NCBI GenBank assembly: GCA_030433005.1
Contig: JAUILQ010000002.1
Span: 89,887 to 153,886 of the forward strand
Direction: 5' to 3'
Origin: Alphaproteobacteria bacterium
GTDB taxonomy: Bacteria > Pseudomonadota > Alphaproteobacteria > Kiloniellales > DSM-21159
DNA length: 64,000 bases
Shown piece by piece: positions 28,048-40,425 of this stretch; within the stretch, counting starts at the first letter, position 1, and every line of letters starts with the position of its first letter. The notes under the pieces are model-generated. The model saw only the letters and a list, made by a program, of their open reading frames with translations. It ran no database searches and was not told where the DNA came from. The position numbers and the translations under genes are program-made.

Positions 28048-29280
28048 ATGAGCCCCGCCCCGCCCGCCTCGCCCGGCCGCCTCGTCGCCCTGCTCTGCCT
28101 CGCCCAGGTCCTGGGCATGGCCGGCAACGCGACCTTCCCGGCGTTGATCCCGACCTTCCGCGAGGCCTGGGGGCTGGACAACGCCGAGGCCGGCTGGCTC
28201 GGCGGGCTCTACTACGCCGGCTACGTGGTCGCGGTGCCGCTGCTGGTCGCGATCACCGACGCGCGCGACGCGCGCGGCATCTACCTCGCCTCCAGCCTGC
28301 TCGGCAGCCTGTCGCTGCTCGGCTTCGCCTTCCTGGCCGAGGGCTTCTGGAGCGCCCTGCCCTTCCGGGTGCTCGGCGGCGTCGGCCTGGCCGGCACCTA
28401 CATGGTCGGTCTGCGCCTGCTCAGCGACCGCCTGCCCGAGGCCTGGCAGGGCCGCGGCGTCGGCTGGTACACGGCGCACTTCTCGCTCGGCGCCGGCCTG
28501 TCGGTGCTGCTCGCCGGCGAGGTCGCGGGGCGCCTCGGCTGGTCCGCCGCCTTCTGGATCGCCGGCCTGCTGACCGCCGCCTCGGGGCTGCTGGTGCTGC
28601 TCGCGACGCGTCCGCTCCCGCCGGCAGCGGACCCCCGCCGGCACCGACAGCGGCAGGGCCATCCGCTCGACCTGCGTCCGGCGCTGCGCAACCGGCCGGC
28701 GCTCGGCTACAACCTGGCCTACGCCTGCCACGTCTGGGAGCTGTTCGGCTTCCGCGCCTGGCTCGTTGCCTTCCTGGTCTTCGCCTTCGCGCGGGCCGGC
28801 GAGGCCGCCTTCCTCGGGCTCAGCGCCACGCAGCTGGCGACGCTGTTCCTGCTGATCGGCATGCCCGCCTCGGTGATCGGCAGCTACCAGGCCGAGCGCT
28901 TCGGCCGCCGCCGCGTGGTCAGCCTGGCGCTCGCGGCCTCGGCGACGATGGCGCTCGGGCTCGGCTTCGCCGCGGCCCTGCCGCTGCCGCTGCTGCTCGC
29001 GCTGGTCGCGCTCTACGGCCTGCTGGTCATGGCCGATTCGGGCGCGCTGACCGGCGGCGCCGTGCTCCATGCCGAGCCGGAGCGCAAGGGCGCGACCATG
29101 GCCGTGCACGCGCTCTTCGGCTTCGGCGCCGCCTTCGTCAGCCCGGTGGTCTTCGGCTGGGCCCTCGACGCCGCCGGCGGCGAGGCCCGCATCGGCGCCT
29201 GGGGCCTGGCCTTCGGGACGCTCGGCCTGGGCGCGCTGCTCGGTCCGGCGATCCTCAGGACGCTGGCGCCGCGCGGCTGA
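28048..29280 (+). CDS. MFS transporter
   Basis: 410 aa with about twelve membrane segments in two halves. The N-half has FPALIPTFREAWGLDNAEAGWLGGLYYAGYVVAVPLL and the loop DARDARGIYLASSLLG, a variant of the MFS motif A; the C-half has YQAERFGRRRVVSLAL. A cytoplasmic His/Arg-rich loop (about 190-210) separates the halves. Substrate unknown; inner membrane. Starts 66 bp after usg. Confidence 0.88.
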   Translation: MSPAPPASPGRLVALLCLAQVLGMAGNATFPALIPTFREAWGLDNAEAGWLGGLYYAGYVVAVPLLVAITDARDARGIYLASSLLGSLSLLGFAFLAEGFWSALPFRVLGGVGLAGTYMVGLRLLSDRLPEAWQGRGVGWYTAHFSLGAGLSVLLAGEVAGRLGWSAAFWIAGLLTAASGLLVLLATRPLPPAADPRRHRQRQGHPLDLRPALRNRPALGYNLAYACHVWELFGFRAWLVAFLVFAFARAGEAAFLGLSATQLATLFLLIGMPASVIGSYQAERFGRRRVVSLALAASATMALGLGFAAALPLPLLLALVALYGLLVMADSGALTGGAVLHAEPERKGATMAVHALFGFGAAFVSPVVFGWALDAAGGEARIGAWGLAFGTLGLGALLGPAILRTLAPRG

Positions 29281-29298
29281 GCGCCGACGCGCGCCGGA

Positions 29299-29820
29299 TC
29301 AGATCGCGTCGCGCAGGATGTCGACGACGACCCGGGTCGCGGCCTCGACCAGCACGACATCGCGGCCGACGGCGTAGTAGTCGTGTCCGGGATGGCCCGG
29401 CAGGCGGCCGAGCAGCGAGTCCGGCAGGCGCTTCCTGGCGATGCCCGGCGGCAGCGGCTTGCCGCGCGCCAGGTTCTTGCGGATGCCCGGCGGCAGCGGC
29501 TCGGGCCGCGCGTATCCGGCCGGCAGCTCGTCGGCGAAGAAGGCCTGGATCAGCGCGGCGGTGCCGGCCGCGATCGCCGCCTCGGCGAGCCGCTCGTCGG
29601 CCTTGTCGCCGCGCGCGCTCCCGCCCTGCGCGTTGCCCCTCGCGTTTCCGTTGCCCTCGCCGGCGTGCCCGGGCTTGCCGGCGTGAGCGGGCTTGCCGCC
29701 CTTCTGGCCGGCATGCTCCGGCTTGCCGGCGGCCAGCGCCTCGGGCGCGAGGCCCGCCGTCAGGGGGACGGAGAGGGCGGCGAGGCCGAGGGCCAGGGCC
29801 GCCAGGCGGATGCGCGACAT
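29299..29820 (-). CDS. CigR/RcnB-type periplasmic protein
   Basis: 173 aa. Signal peptide about 1-30 (RLAALALGLAALSVPL..LAPEALA), then a low-complexity Gly/Lys/His/Ala/Asn region (about 31-70) with repeated GKPxHAG units, then helices and a C-terminal domain with LPPGIRKNLARGKPLPPGIA, HDYYAVGRDVVLVEAATRVVVDIL. This is the CigR anti-virulence-regulator/RcnB-like layout (inner-membrane or periplasmic). In Salmonella CigR inhibits virulence; in this setting the role is unknown. Convergent with the MFS gene. Confidence 0.8.
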   Translation of the reverse strand: MSRIRLAALALGLAALSVPLTAGLAPEALAAGKPEHAGQKGGKPAHAGKPGHAGEGNGNARGNAQGGSARGDKADERLAEAAIAAGTAALIQAFFADELPAGYARPEPLPPGIRKNLARGKPLPPGIARKRLPDSLLGRLPGHPGHDYYAVGRDVVLVEAATRVVVDILRDAI

Positions 29821-29900
29821 GGGACAGTCCTTCCGATCGATGATCGCGTGCCGTGCGCCGGAAAGCCCCGAGCGGCGCCGGAGGTTCCCGGGGCAGAGGC

Positions 29901-30899
29901 TCAGCGCCGGGCGCGCGGGTGGCTGTCCTGGTAGACGTCGAGCAGCCGACGGCCGTCGACCGCGGTGTAGCGCTGGGTCGTCGACAGCGAGGCGTGGCCG
30001 AGCAGCTCCTGGATCGCCCGCAGGTCGCCGCCGGCGCCGAGCAGGTGGGTCGCGAAGGAGTGCCGCAGGGCATGCGGCGTGGCGCTGTCGGGCAGGCTCA
30101 GGCGGCCGCGCAGCCGCTGCACCTGGCGCTGCACCTCGCGCGCCGAGAGCGCGCCGCCGCGGATCGCGCGGAACAGCGGCTGCTCGGCCGGCAGCGGCCA
30201 GGGGCAGGCCGTCCGGTAGGCCTCGACCGCCTCGCCGACCGCCGGCAGCAGCGGCACCTGGCGCTGCTTGCGGCCCTTGCCCAGCACGGTGAGGCTGTCC
30301 TGGCCCGGCCGCGGCGCCTCTTCGGCGCTCAGGCCCAGGGCTTCGGAGATGCGCAGGCCGGCGCCGTAGAGCAGCAGCAGCACGGCGGTGTCGCGCCTGG
30401 CGACCCAGTCCTCGGCGGCCTGCTCGCCGACGCTCTCGACCGCGTCGCGTGCGTCGGCGGCGGTCAGCGCCTTGGGTACCGGGCGCTCGGCCTTGGGCGT
30501 CTTGACCGCGGCGAGCGCCGGGTTCTCCATCAGGCCGCGCCGGGCGCACCAGCGGAAGAAGCCGCGCAGCGTCGACAGCGCCCGCGCCGTCGAGGACCTG
30601 GCCAGCCCCTGCGCGGCGCGCCGCGCCAGCCAGGCGCGGAAGTCGGCGGCGCGCAGCGCGCCGAGGTCGCCCAGCGAGGGCGCGCCGCCGAGGTGTCCGG
30701 CCAGGAACGCGAGGAAGCCGTCGAGATCCTGGGTGTAGGCGGCCAGGGTGTGGGGCGAGCAGCGCCGCTCGACCTTCAGCCAGGCCTGCCAGTCGTCGAC
30801 GGCCTGCAGCAGGTCGGGCGCGGCGGCGCGGCCGAGGCTGCCGACCGGTGCCGCTGCCCCGGCCGCTACTCGGGCCGCTATTCTGGCAGGTCGAGCCAT
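29901..30899 (-). CDS. xerC: Tyrosine recombinase XerC
   Basis: 332 aa. N-terminal SAM-like core-binding domain (about 30-140) and catalytic domain with all six residues: R183 (GAGLRISEAL), K208 (LGKGRKQR), H276 and R279 (HALRHSFATHLL), H302 (LLGHASLSTTQRY) and nucleophile Y311. With XerD it resolves chromosome dimers at dif. It overlaps the end of the DUF484 gene by 22 bp, the conserved order DUF484-xerC. Confidence 0.95.
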   Translation of the reverse strand: MARPARIAARVAAGAAAPVGSLGRAAAPDLLQAVDDWQAWLKVERRCSPHTLAAYTQDLDGFLAFLAGHLGGAPSLGDLGALRAADFRAWLARRAAQGLARSSTARALSTLRGFFRWCARRGLMENPALAAVKTPKAERPVPKALTAADARDAVESVGEQAAEDWVARRDTAVLLLLYGAGLRISEALGLSAEEAPRPGQDSLTVLGKGRKQRQVPLLPAVGEAVEAYRTACPWPLPAEQPLFRAIRGGALSAREVQRQVQRLRGRLSLPDSATPHALRHSFATHLLGAGGDLRAIQELLGHASLSTTQRYTAVDGRRLLDVYQDSHPRARR

Positions 30900-31675
30900 G
30901 CCCTGAGCTGGCTCTCCAGCACCTGGGCCAGGAACGACAGCAGCTCGGTGCCCTGGGAGGGCTCGAAGTGGCCGGGATGGCGCGAGCCGAGCGCCAGCAG
31001 GGTCGGCGGCGTGGCGCTGGAGACCGCGAGGCGCACCAGGGCCTGGGACTGCACGAGGCCGGCGGCCGGGCCGAACAGCGTGGCGTCGCCGGGCATCTCG
31101 GCCTCCAGGCGGATCGTCTTGCCGGGGCCGAGCAGGGCGGTCACCGTGCCCTGCGGCACTCGCAGCACGCCGCGCGTGCGCACCGGCGAAGGCGCGTCGG
31201 CCGAGGGCTCGACGCAGATCGTCACGATGTCGAGGTCGAGCATTGCCGTCAGGTCGGTGGCGACCGTTTCGATCAGGTGCTCGAAGGAGCGCGCGCGCAG
31301 CAGCGCCAGGGCCGCCTGCTGGATCCGGCTCTGGACATTCTGGTTGCCGCGCAGGGTCAGCAGCAGGTCCTCGTGGCTGCGCCGCAGCTCGTCGTTCTCC
31401 TGGCGCAGACGCTCGACCATTGCCTGCTGCAGGTCGACGACGCCGCGGCCGGCGCCGGCCAGGGCGGGGCGCGTCGGCGCGGTCAGCACGTCGAGCAGCT
31501 CGGCCCGCTCGGCCAGGAAGTCGGGATGGCGCCGCAGGTAGGCTGCGACCAGGTCGGCGTCGATGGCTTGGCGGGCGAGCGGCGCCTGTGCCGTGTCGGA
31601 CTCCGGCTCGGCCGGCTTGCGGGCGCCGGCCGGCTTCTGGTCCTCGGCCGCTGGGTCGCGGCGGTTCTGCGTCAC
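30878..31675 (-). CDS. DUF484 family protein
   Basis: 265 aa from GTG 31675, preceded by AGGAGAGAG. Domain order: charged start, a short helix-rich segment with VAAYLRRHPDFLAERAELLDVL, a coiled coil (LQQAMVERLRQENDELRRSHEDLLLTLRGNQ) and a GAF-like domain (about 120-260) ending with FLAQVLESQLRAWL. Always found just upstream of xerC in proteobacteria; role unknown, possibly signalling or structural. Divergent from priA. Confidence 0.92.
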   Translation of the reverse strand: MTQNRRDPAAEDQKPAGARKPAEPESDTAQAPLARQAIDADLVAAYLRRHPDFLAERAELLDVLTAPTRPALAGAGRGVVDLQQAMVERLRQENDELRRSHEDLLLTLRGNQNVQSRIQQAALALLRARSFEHLIETVATDLTAMLDLDIVTICVEPSADAPSPVRTRGVLRVPQGTVTALLGPGKTIRLEAEMPGDATLFGPAAGLVQSQALVRLAVSSATPPTLLALGSRHPGHFEPSQGTELLSFLAQVLESQLRAWLDLPE

Positions 31676-31726
31676 GCCTCTCTCCTGTCCTGCCGCGACT
31701 CCGCGGATTCGCTTAGACTCTAACCC

Positions 31727-34015
31727 ATGCCTCCCCAGGGTGAAAGCACCGCTCCCGCCGCGCGGCCGCCGGGCGCGCCGGGTTCGCCGCCCCGGCGCCT
31801 GGCGGTGCTGCTGCCGCTGCCGCTCGGCGGCAGCTACAGCTACCTGGAGCCGGCGGCGCTGCGCGAGGACCCCCGCCACGGGCCGCTGGCGCCGGGCGAC
31901 CTGGTGCGCGTACCGCTCGGCCGGCGCGAGCTCTGGGGCGTCGTCTGGGACGGCGAGATCGGCCCCGACGCGGCACCGGCCGCCCCCGCCGAGCTGGAGA
32001 CGGCGCGGCTGAAGGAGATCGCCGGCCGCCTGCCGGCGCCGCCGCTGCCGGCGGTTTCGCGGCGCTTCGTCGAGTGGGTCGCCGGCTACACCCTGGCCGC
32101 GCCGGGCGCGGTCCTGCGCATGGTCGTCTCGGTCTCCTCGGCCGTCGAGCCGCCGAAGCCGCAGCAGCTGGTCGGCCCGGCCGCCCGGCCGCCCGAGGGC
32201 CTGCGCCAGACGCCGCAGCGCCGCCAGGTGCTGGAGCGGGCCGCCGCGGCGGGGTCGCTGCCGGCGGTCGAGCTGGCGCGCGCCGCCGGCGTGACCCCGG
32301 AGGTCGTGCGCAAGCTGGTCGCGCTCGGGGCGCTGGAGAGCGTCAGCCTGCCGCCGCCGCCGGCCTTCGAGGCGCCGGATCCGGCGCGCGCGCCGGTCGA
32401 CTTCTCCGCAGCCCAGGCCGCCGCCGCGGAGGTGCTGCGCGGCAGGGTCGGCGCGGGCTTCTCGGCGACGCTGCTCGACGGCGTCACCGGCTCGGGCAAG
32501 ACCGAGGTCTACCTGGAGGCGGTCGCCGCGGCCCTGGCGCGCGGCGAGCAGGCGCTGGTGCTGCTGCCCGAGATCGCGCTCTCGGCGCAGTGGCTCGAGC
32601 GCTTCCGGCGCCGCTTCGGCGTGACCCCGGCCGAGTGGCACAGCGACCTCAACGCGGTGCAGCGGCGGCGCACCTGGCGGGCGGTCGCCGAGGGCGAGGC
32701 GCGGGTTGTGGTCGGCGCCCGCTCGGCGCTGTTCCTGCCCTATCCCGAGCTCGGCGCGATCGTTGTCGACGAGGAGCACGACGGCGCCTTCAAGCAGGAG
32801 GACGGCGTCATCTACCACGCCCGCGACATGGCGGTGGTGCGCGCGCACCTCGGCGGCATCCCGGTGGTCCTGGCCTCCGCGACGCCGTCGCTCGAGACGC
32901 TGGTCAACGTCGAGGCCGGCAAGTACGCCGAGCTGCGCCTGCCCGATCGCCACGGCGGCGCGCTGCTGCCGGCGATCGAGGCGATCGACCTGCGCGCCGA
33001 GAAGCCGGAGCGCCTGGAGGACGGCAATCCGGGCTGGCTGGCGCCGCCGCTGCGCGCCGCGCTGGCCGAGACCCTGGCGGCCGGCGAGCAGTCGCTGCTG
33101 TTCCTCAACCGGCGGGGCTACGCGCCGCTGACGCTCTGCGACGCCTGCGGCCACCGCCTGCAGTGCCCGCACTGCACCGCCTGGCTCGTCGAGCACCGCT
33201 TCCGCAACCGCTTGTTCTGCCATCACTGCGGCTTCGCCCGGCCGCTGCCGCCGGCCTGTCCCGAGTGCGGCGCCGAGGACTCCTGGCGCGCCTGCGGGCC
33301 CGGCGTCGAGCGGCTGCACGACGAGGCGCGGCTGCTGTTCCCGGAGGCGCGCATCGCGCTCGCCTCCTCCGACAGCCTGACCGGCCCGAAGGCCGCCGCC
33401 GAGCTGGTCGAGCGGCTGCGCGACCGCGAGATCGACCTGCTGGTCGGCACGCAGATCGTCGCCAAGGGCCACCACTTCCCGCACCTGACCTGCGTCGGCG
33501 TGGTCGACGCCGACCTCGGCCTCGCCGGCGGCGACCTGCGCGCGCTGGAGCGCACCTGGCAGCTGCTGCAGCAGGTCGCCGGCCGCGCCGGCCGCGACGC
33601 CCTGCCCGGCCGCGTCTTCCTGCAGAGCCACGATCCCGAGCACCCGGTGCTGCGCGCCCTGGTCGCCGGCGACCGTGAGGGCTTCCTGGCCTACGAGACC
33701 GAGGAGCGGCGGCGCGGCAACAACCCGCCGTTCAGCCGCCTCGCCGCGCTGATCCTCAGCGACCCCGACCCGCAGCGGGTCGACGGCCTGGCCCGCGAAC
33801 TGGCCCGCCGGGCGCCGCGCCGCGAGGGCCTGGAGGTGCTCGGGCCGACCGAGGCCCCGCTCGCCGTGATCCGCGGCCGCCACCGCCGCCGCTTCCTGGT
33901 GCGCGCGCGCCGCGACCTGCCGCTGCAGCGCCTGCTGCGCGCCTGGCTCGACCAGGTCAAGGTGCCCTCGAGCGCCCGCCTCGCGGTCGACGTCGACCCC
34001 TACTCCTTCTTCTAG
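31727..34015 (+). CDS. priA: Primosomal protein N' (replication restart helicase PriA)
   Basis: 762 aa. N-terminal 3'-binding domain, then a superfamily 2 helicase core with Walker A GVTGSGKT (252-259), DEEH box in IVVDEEHDGAFKQEDG, a zinc-binding region with CDACGHRLQCPHC, CHHCGF and CPECGAE, and helicase motif VAGRAGRDALPG. It reloads DnaB at stalled forks. Length and all motifs normal. Starts 51 bp after the divergent DUF484 gene. Confidence 0.96.
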   Translation: MPPQGESTAPAARPPGAPGSPPRRLAVLLPLPLGGSYSYLEPAALREDPRHGPLAPGDLVRVPLGRRELWGVVWDGEIGPDAAPAAPAELETARLKEIAGRLPAPPLPAVSRRFVEWVAGYTLAAPGAVLRMVVSVSSAVEPPKPQQLVGPAARPPEGLRQTPQRRQVLERAAAAGSLPAVELARAAGVTPEVVRKLVALGALESVSLPPPPAFEAPDPARAPVDFSAAQAAAAEVLRGRVGAGFSATLLDGVTGSGKTEVYLEAVAAALARGEQALVLLPEIALSAQWLERFRRRFGVTPAEWHSDLNAVQRRRTWRAVAEGEARVVVGARSALFLPYPELGAIVVDEEHDGAFKQEDGVIYHARDMAVVRAHLGGIPVVLASATPSLETLVNVEAGKYAELRLPDRHGGALLPAIEAIDLRAEKPERLEDGNPGWLAPPLRAALAETLAAGEQSLLFLNRRGYAPLTLCDACGHRLQCPHCTAWLVEHRFRNRLFCHHCGFARPLPPACPECGAEDSWRACGPGVERLHDEARLLFPEARIALASSDSLTGPKAAAELVERLRDREIDLLVGTQIVAKGHHFPHLTCVGVVDADLGLAGGDLRALERTWQLLQQVAGRAGRDALPGRVFLQSHDPEHPVLRALVAGDREGFLAYETEERRRGNNPPFSRLAALILSDPDPQRVDGLARELARRAPRREGLEVLGPTEAPLAVIRGRHRRRFLVRARRDLPLQRLLRAWLDQVKVPSSARLAVDVDPYSFF

Positions 34016-34034
34016 GAAGAGGGATCGCTCGGGC

Positions 34035-34060
34035 GGCTTCGCCCCGAGCCTGTCGAGCGG
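34035..34060. repeat. Decayed half copy of repeat family A
   Basis: The 25 bases around GAGCCTGTCGAGCGG match, on the minus strand, one arm of the repeat at 21865-21952 at about 21 positions. The second arm is missing, so no hairpin forms. It lies in the short gap between priA (stop 34015) and the convergent dimethylargininase gene. Confidence 0.55.
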
Positions 34061-34083
34061 CGTGACGGCGCCCGGCCCGGCGC

Positions 34084-34899
34084 CTACCCGGCGAAGCGCA
34101 GCGACAGGCAGGACAGGCCGCCGTCGAGCTTGGCCGCCTCTGAGAGGTCGAGGATGGTCAGGGCGTAGCCGGCGGCCTCGAGCCGCTCGGCGGTGCGCGG
34201 ATGGCCGGCGGCCAGGAACACGCGGTCGTTGACCCGGATCGCGTTGGCCGCCGCTTCCTCGCCTTCGGCCGTTTCGATCACCCGGTAGCCGGGAAAGCAG
34301 CCGGCGGCCGCGAGGCGGGGCGTCGCCAGGACCGCGTCGTCGCCGAGGGTCGCGCAGTCGCTCTTCAGGTGCAGCACGCCGGCCGGCGTCGCGACCCGGC
34401 GCACCCGGTAGCCGTGCGGCGCCAGCGTCTCGGCGAGCGACGCGGCGCCGGCGGCGTCGGTGCGCGCCGACAGGCCGACCAGCACCTCGCGGTCGGTGAC
34501 CAGGACGTCGCCGCCGTCGACGCTGACCGCCTCCGGCAGCTCGACGACCGTCCCGAAGGCGGCCTCCAGGGCGGGCCGCAGCACCGCCGCCTCGCCGCGC
34601 CGCGAGGCCGCGCCCGGCCGCAGCGCCACCGCCAGGCCCGGAAAGCAGAGCGCGGCGTCCTCGACGAAGACGCTGTCGGGGAAGGCGTCCAGCGCCGGCA
34701 GCAGCGTGACGCTCACGCCGGCCGCCTCCAGGGCGGCGCGGTAGGCGGCGTGCTGGGCCTCGAACAGCGCGAGGTCGGGGTCGCCGCGGTCGACGGCGCG
34801 CAGACCCCGCGCGATCGAGCTGGCCGGGCGCCGGGCGATCGCCCGGGTGAAGCGGCAGGACAGTCCCGGATGGAGGGCGGCGTCGGGGGCGTCGGGCAT
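34084..34899 (-). CDS. Dimethylarginine dimethylaminohydrolase-like amidinotransferase-fold enzyme
   Basis: 271 aa. Guanidino-group-modifying enzyme fold: DSVFVEDAAL (75-84), VDGGDVLV (about 127-134), catalytic His in LHLKSDCATL (H177) and nucleophilic Cys in GGLSCLSLRF (C264). This set fits DDAH, which hydrolyses asymmetric dimethylarginine to citrulline and dimethylamine; other arginine-deiminase relatives cannot be excluded. It sits in reverse orientation between priA and atpH, neighbours that are often adjacent in alphaproteobacteria. Confidence 0.88.
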   Translation of the reverse strand: MPDAPDAALHPGLSCRFTRAIARRPASSIARGLRAVDRGDPDLALFEAQHAAYRAALEAAGVSVTLLPALDAFPDSVFVEDAALCFPGLAVALRPGAASRRGEAAVLRPALEAAFGTVVELPEAVSVDGGDVLVTDREVLVGLSARTDAAGAASLAETLAPHGYRVRRVATPAGVLHLKSDCATLGDDAVLATPRLAAAGCFPGYRVIETAEGEEAAANAIRVNDRVFLAAGHPRTAERLEAAGYALTILDLSEAAKLDGGLSCLSLRFAG

Positions 34900-35202
34900 G
34901 GTCCAGGGTCTCCTTCGGGCGCTCGGCGACGGGCCGGTCCAGGGGCCAGACTAGCAGCCGCCGAGCGGGCCTGCGCCGCCGATTTCCGGTGCCATGCCGC
35001 GCTGCAGCGAAGACCGGCCCCGGGGGCGCCCGAGTCGGCTTGCAGTGGGTGGGGGGCTGTGTTACCAAGCGCCCGCCTCCGGCCAGGAGCCGCCGCGCGC
35101 GACGCTTCGCGCTGCCGCGTTTTCGGGCTACGGCAGGCTCCATCCGACGGTCCGTGTTTTCCGGGTCGGACCGATCCGCGGATATGAGGAGAGGCAAGGG
35201 GT
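34900..35202 (+). other. 303-bp gap with the probable atp operon promoter
   Basis: No gene is supported here. TTGCAG at 35040-35045 is followed after 17 bases by TACCAA, part of a TGTGTTACC stretch, the best promoter-like feature; the -10 is weak. AGGAG at 35187 and AAGGGG just before the TTG at 35203 give the ribosome site of atpH. Nothing else was recognised, and no terminator is seen. Confidence 0.4.
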
Positions 35203-35762
35203 TTGGCAGGCGAGGACTCACCTGTAGGCGGCCTGGCGGAGCGCTACGCGACGGCGCTCATCGACCTGGCCGACCAGGCCAAGAAGCTCGACGCGGTCGC
35301 CGAAGACCTGCGCGGGATCAAGGGCCTGATCGAGGAGAGCGAGGATCTGCGCACGATGCTGCGCAGCCCGCTCTACGACCGCGACGAGCAGCGCGACGCG
35401 ATGGGCGCGATCCTGGAGAAGGCCGGGGTCGACGACCTGACCCGGCGCTTCATCCTCGTGGTCGCCGACAATCGCCGTCTCTTCGCGCTGCCGCGCATGA
35501 TCGACGGCTATCTCGAGGAGCTGGCGCGCCGCCGCGGCGAGGTCACCGCCCAGGTGACCTCCGCGCGCAAGCTCGACAAGGAACAGCTCAAGACCCTGCA
35601 GCAGGCGATCGACAAGGTCGTCAGCGGCAAGGCGAAGGTTGAAGTCAAGGTTGATCCGGCCCTGCTCGGCGGTCTCGTCGTTCGGGTCGGCAGCCGCATG
35701 ATCGACGGCTCTATCAAGGGCAAGCTCGATCGTCTCCAGGTGGCGATGAAAGGGGCTCAGTG

Positions 35763-35763
<1 letters not shown>
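35203..35763 (+). CDS. atpH: F1F0 ATP synthase subunit delta
   Basis: 186 aa from TTG 35203, supported by AAGGGG a few bases upstream and by the family start [15 protein letters not shown]. The subunit links F1 to the peripheral stalk. The C-terminal half [26 protein letters not shown], then [29 protein letters not shown], is conserved. Its stop overlaps the ATG of atpA (TGATG). The operon order atpHAGDC without Fo genes is the alphaproteobacterial type. Confidence 0.95.
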
Positions 35764-37292
<1,529 letters not shown>

Positions 37293-37349
37293 GCCGCTCG
37301 GCCCGGACGCTTGGAAGAGACCCGCACCGGAAGGATCTGTTGAGGCGCC

Positions 37350-38243
37350 ATGTCTGGCCTTAAGGAACTGCGCAACCGCATCGGCAGCGTCAAGAACACG
37401 CAGAAGATCACCTCTGCGATGAAGATGGTCGCTGCCGCCAAGCTGCGCCGGGCCCAGGAGCAGGCGGAGGCTTCGCGGCCCTACGCCGAGCGCATGGAGC
37501 GCATGCTCGGCTCGCTGGCGGCGGCCAACCGCAACAAGCCGGGCGGCCCCAAGCTGCTCAGCGGCACCGGCTCCGACCAGGTCCACCTGGTCGTCGTCGC
37601 GACCGCCGACCGCGGCCTGTGCGGCGCCTTCAACTCCTCGATCGTGCGCGACGCGCGGCGCTTCATCGACCAGAAGCTGTCCGAGGGCAAGGAGGTCAAG
37701 ATCCTCTGCGTCGGCCGCAAGGGCCGCGACCAGCTGCGGCGCATGCACAGCAAGCGCATCGTCGACACGCTGGAGGACGTCTCCAAGCCGCGGCCGAGCT
37801 TCGAGAAGGCCGACGAGATCGGCCGCCGCCTGCTCGAGATGCTGGAGGCCGGCGAGTTCGACGTCGCGACGCTGTTCTACGCCCGCTTCAAGTCGGCGAT
37901 CAGCCAGATTGTCACGCGCCAGCAGATGATCCCCTTCGCCATCGAAGAGGAGCAGGGCGAGAAGGGCGCGGACGAGACGGCGTCCAAGCTTGTCTACGAC
38001 TACGAGCCGGAGCAGGAGGAGATCCTGCGCCAGCTGCTGCCGCGCAACCTCTCGGTCCAGCTCTACCGGGCCCTGCTGGAGAACGCGGCGAGCGAGCACG
38101 GCGCGCGGATGACCGCGATGGACAACGCCACGCGCAACGCCGGCGACATGATCAAGAGCCTGAACCGGGTCTACAACCGGACCCGCCAGGCGGCGATCAC
38201 CAAGGAGCTGATCGAGATCATCTCCGCCAAGGAAGCGATGTAA
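37350..38243 (+). CDS. atpG: F1F0 ATP synthase subunit gamma
   Basis: 297 aa. Rotor shaft of F1: N-terminal helix [33 protein letters not shown] and C-terminal helix [42 protein letters not shown], which form the coiled coil. The middle has the Rossmann-like [18 protein letters not shown]. Lies 57 bp after atpA. Confidence 0.97.
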   Translation: MSGLKELRNRIGSVKNTQKITSAMKMVAAAKLRRAQEQAEASRPYAERMERMLGSLAAANRNKPGGPKLLSGTGSDQVHLVVVATADRGLCGAFNSSIVRDARRFIDQKLSEGKEVKILCVGRKGRDQLRRMHSKRIVDTLEDVSKPRPSFEKADEIGRRLLEMLEAGEFDVATLFYARFKSAISQIVTRQQMIPFAIEEEQGEKGADETASKLVYDYEPEQEEILRQLLPRNLSVQLYRALLENAASEHGARMTAMDNATRNAGDMIKSLNRVYNRTRQAAITKELIEIISAKEAM

Positions 38244-39752
<1,509 letters not shown>

Positions 39753-39774
39753 GGGCCGGGAGCAGAGGTAGATC

Positions 39775-40182
39775 ATGGCCGAGCAGGTCGCATTCGAGCT
39801 GGTGTCCCCGGAGGAGCTTCTGGTCTCCGAGGAGGTCGCCATGGTCGTGGTGCCGGGCGAGGAGGGCGACTTCGGCGTCCTGCCGCGTCACGCGCCGCTG
39901 ATCTCGAGCGTCCGTCCGGGCGTGATCTCCGTCTACAAGGAGCGCCACACGGTCAGCGAGCGGATCTTCGTCGCCGGCGGCTTCGCCGAGGTGACGCCCG
40001 AGCGCTGCACCGTGCTGGCCGAGCTGGCGGTGCCGGTCGACAAGATCGACCGGGCGGCCGCCGAGCAGAAGCTCAAGGACGCCCGCGAGGACCTCGCCGA
40101 CGCGAAGGACGAGGTCAGCCGCAACGTGGCCCGCCGCGAGATCGCCACCCAGGAGGCGATGCTCAAGGTCGCGGAGCGCTGA
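39775..40182 (+). CDS. atpC: F1F0 ATP synthase subunit epsilon
   Basis: 135 aa. N-terminal beta sandwich (FELVSPEELLVSEEVAMVVVPGEEGDFGVLPRHAPLISSV) and C-terminal helical hairpin (DAREDLADAKDEVSRNVARREIATQEAMLKVAER) that can inhibit ATP hydrolysis. Last gene of the operon, followed by a hairpin. Confidence 0.96.
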   Translation: MAEQVAFELVSPEELLVSEEVAMVVVPGEEGDFGVLPRHAPLISSVRPGVISVYKERHTVSERIFVAGGFAEVTPERCTVLAELAVPVDKIDRAAAEQKLKDAREDLADAKDEVSRNVARREIATQEAMLKVAER

Positions 40183-40185
40183 GCC

Positions 40186-40201
40186 GGCGCCTTCGGGCGC
40201 C
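40186..40201 (+). terminator. Hairpin after atpC
   Basis: GGCGCC TTCG GGCGCC: a 6-bp stem closed by a TTCG tetraloop, 3 bases after the atpC stop, followed by CTCGTTCC. A plausible end of the atp operon, although the T tract is poor. Confidence 0.45.
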
Positions 40202-40425
40202 CTCGTTCCGCCGCGGTCGCCGCGCCGACCGCTCGTCTGCATACGGAAACGCTTCCGCCGCGGACGCCGCTGCCCTTAATATTTCCTTTACCGAGCCGCC
40301 GGCGACCGTGCGCGGCCGCTTGCGGCGCGGTGCGGTGCAACTTACATCTGTCTCGCGCGTTGGGGAGTTTCGGCCCGGGCCTTGCCGGGGCCGATGCGAA
40401 ACGGAGAGGAAGGGGCAGGATCAGC

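Noticed and set aside
30878..35221. A 1447-codon open frame on the minus strand across priA
   Set aside because: Only its last 265 codons (the DUF484 gene) are real; the rest is antisense to priA and the frame shadow of the dimethylargininase gene.
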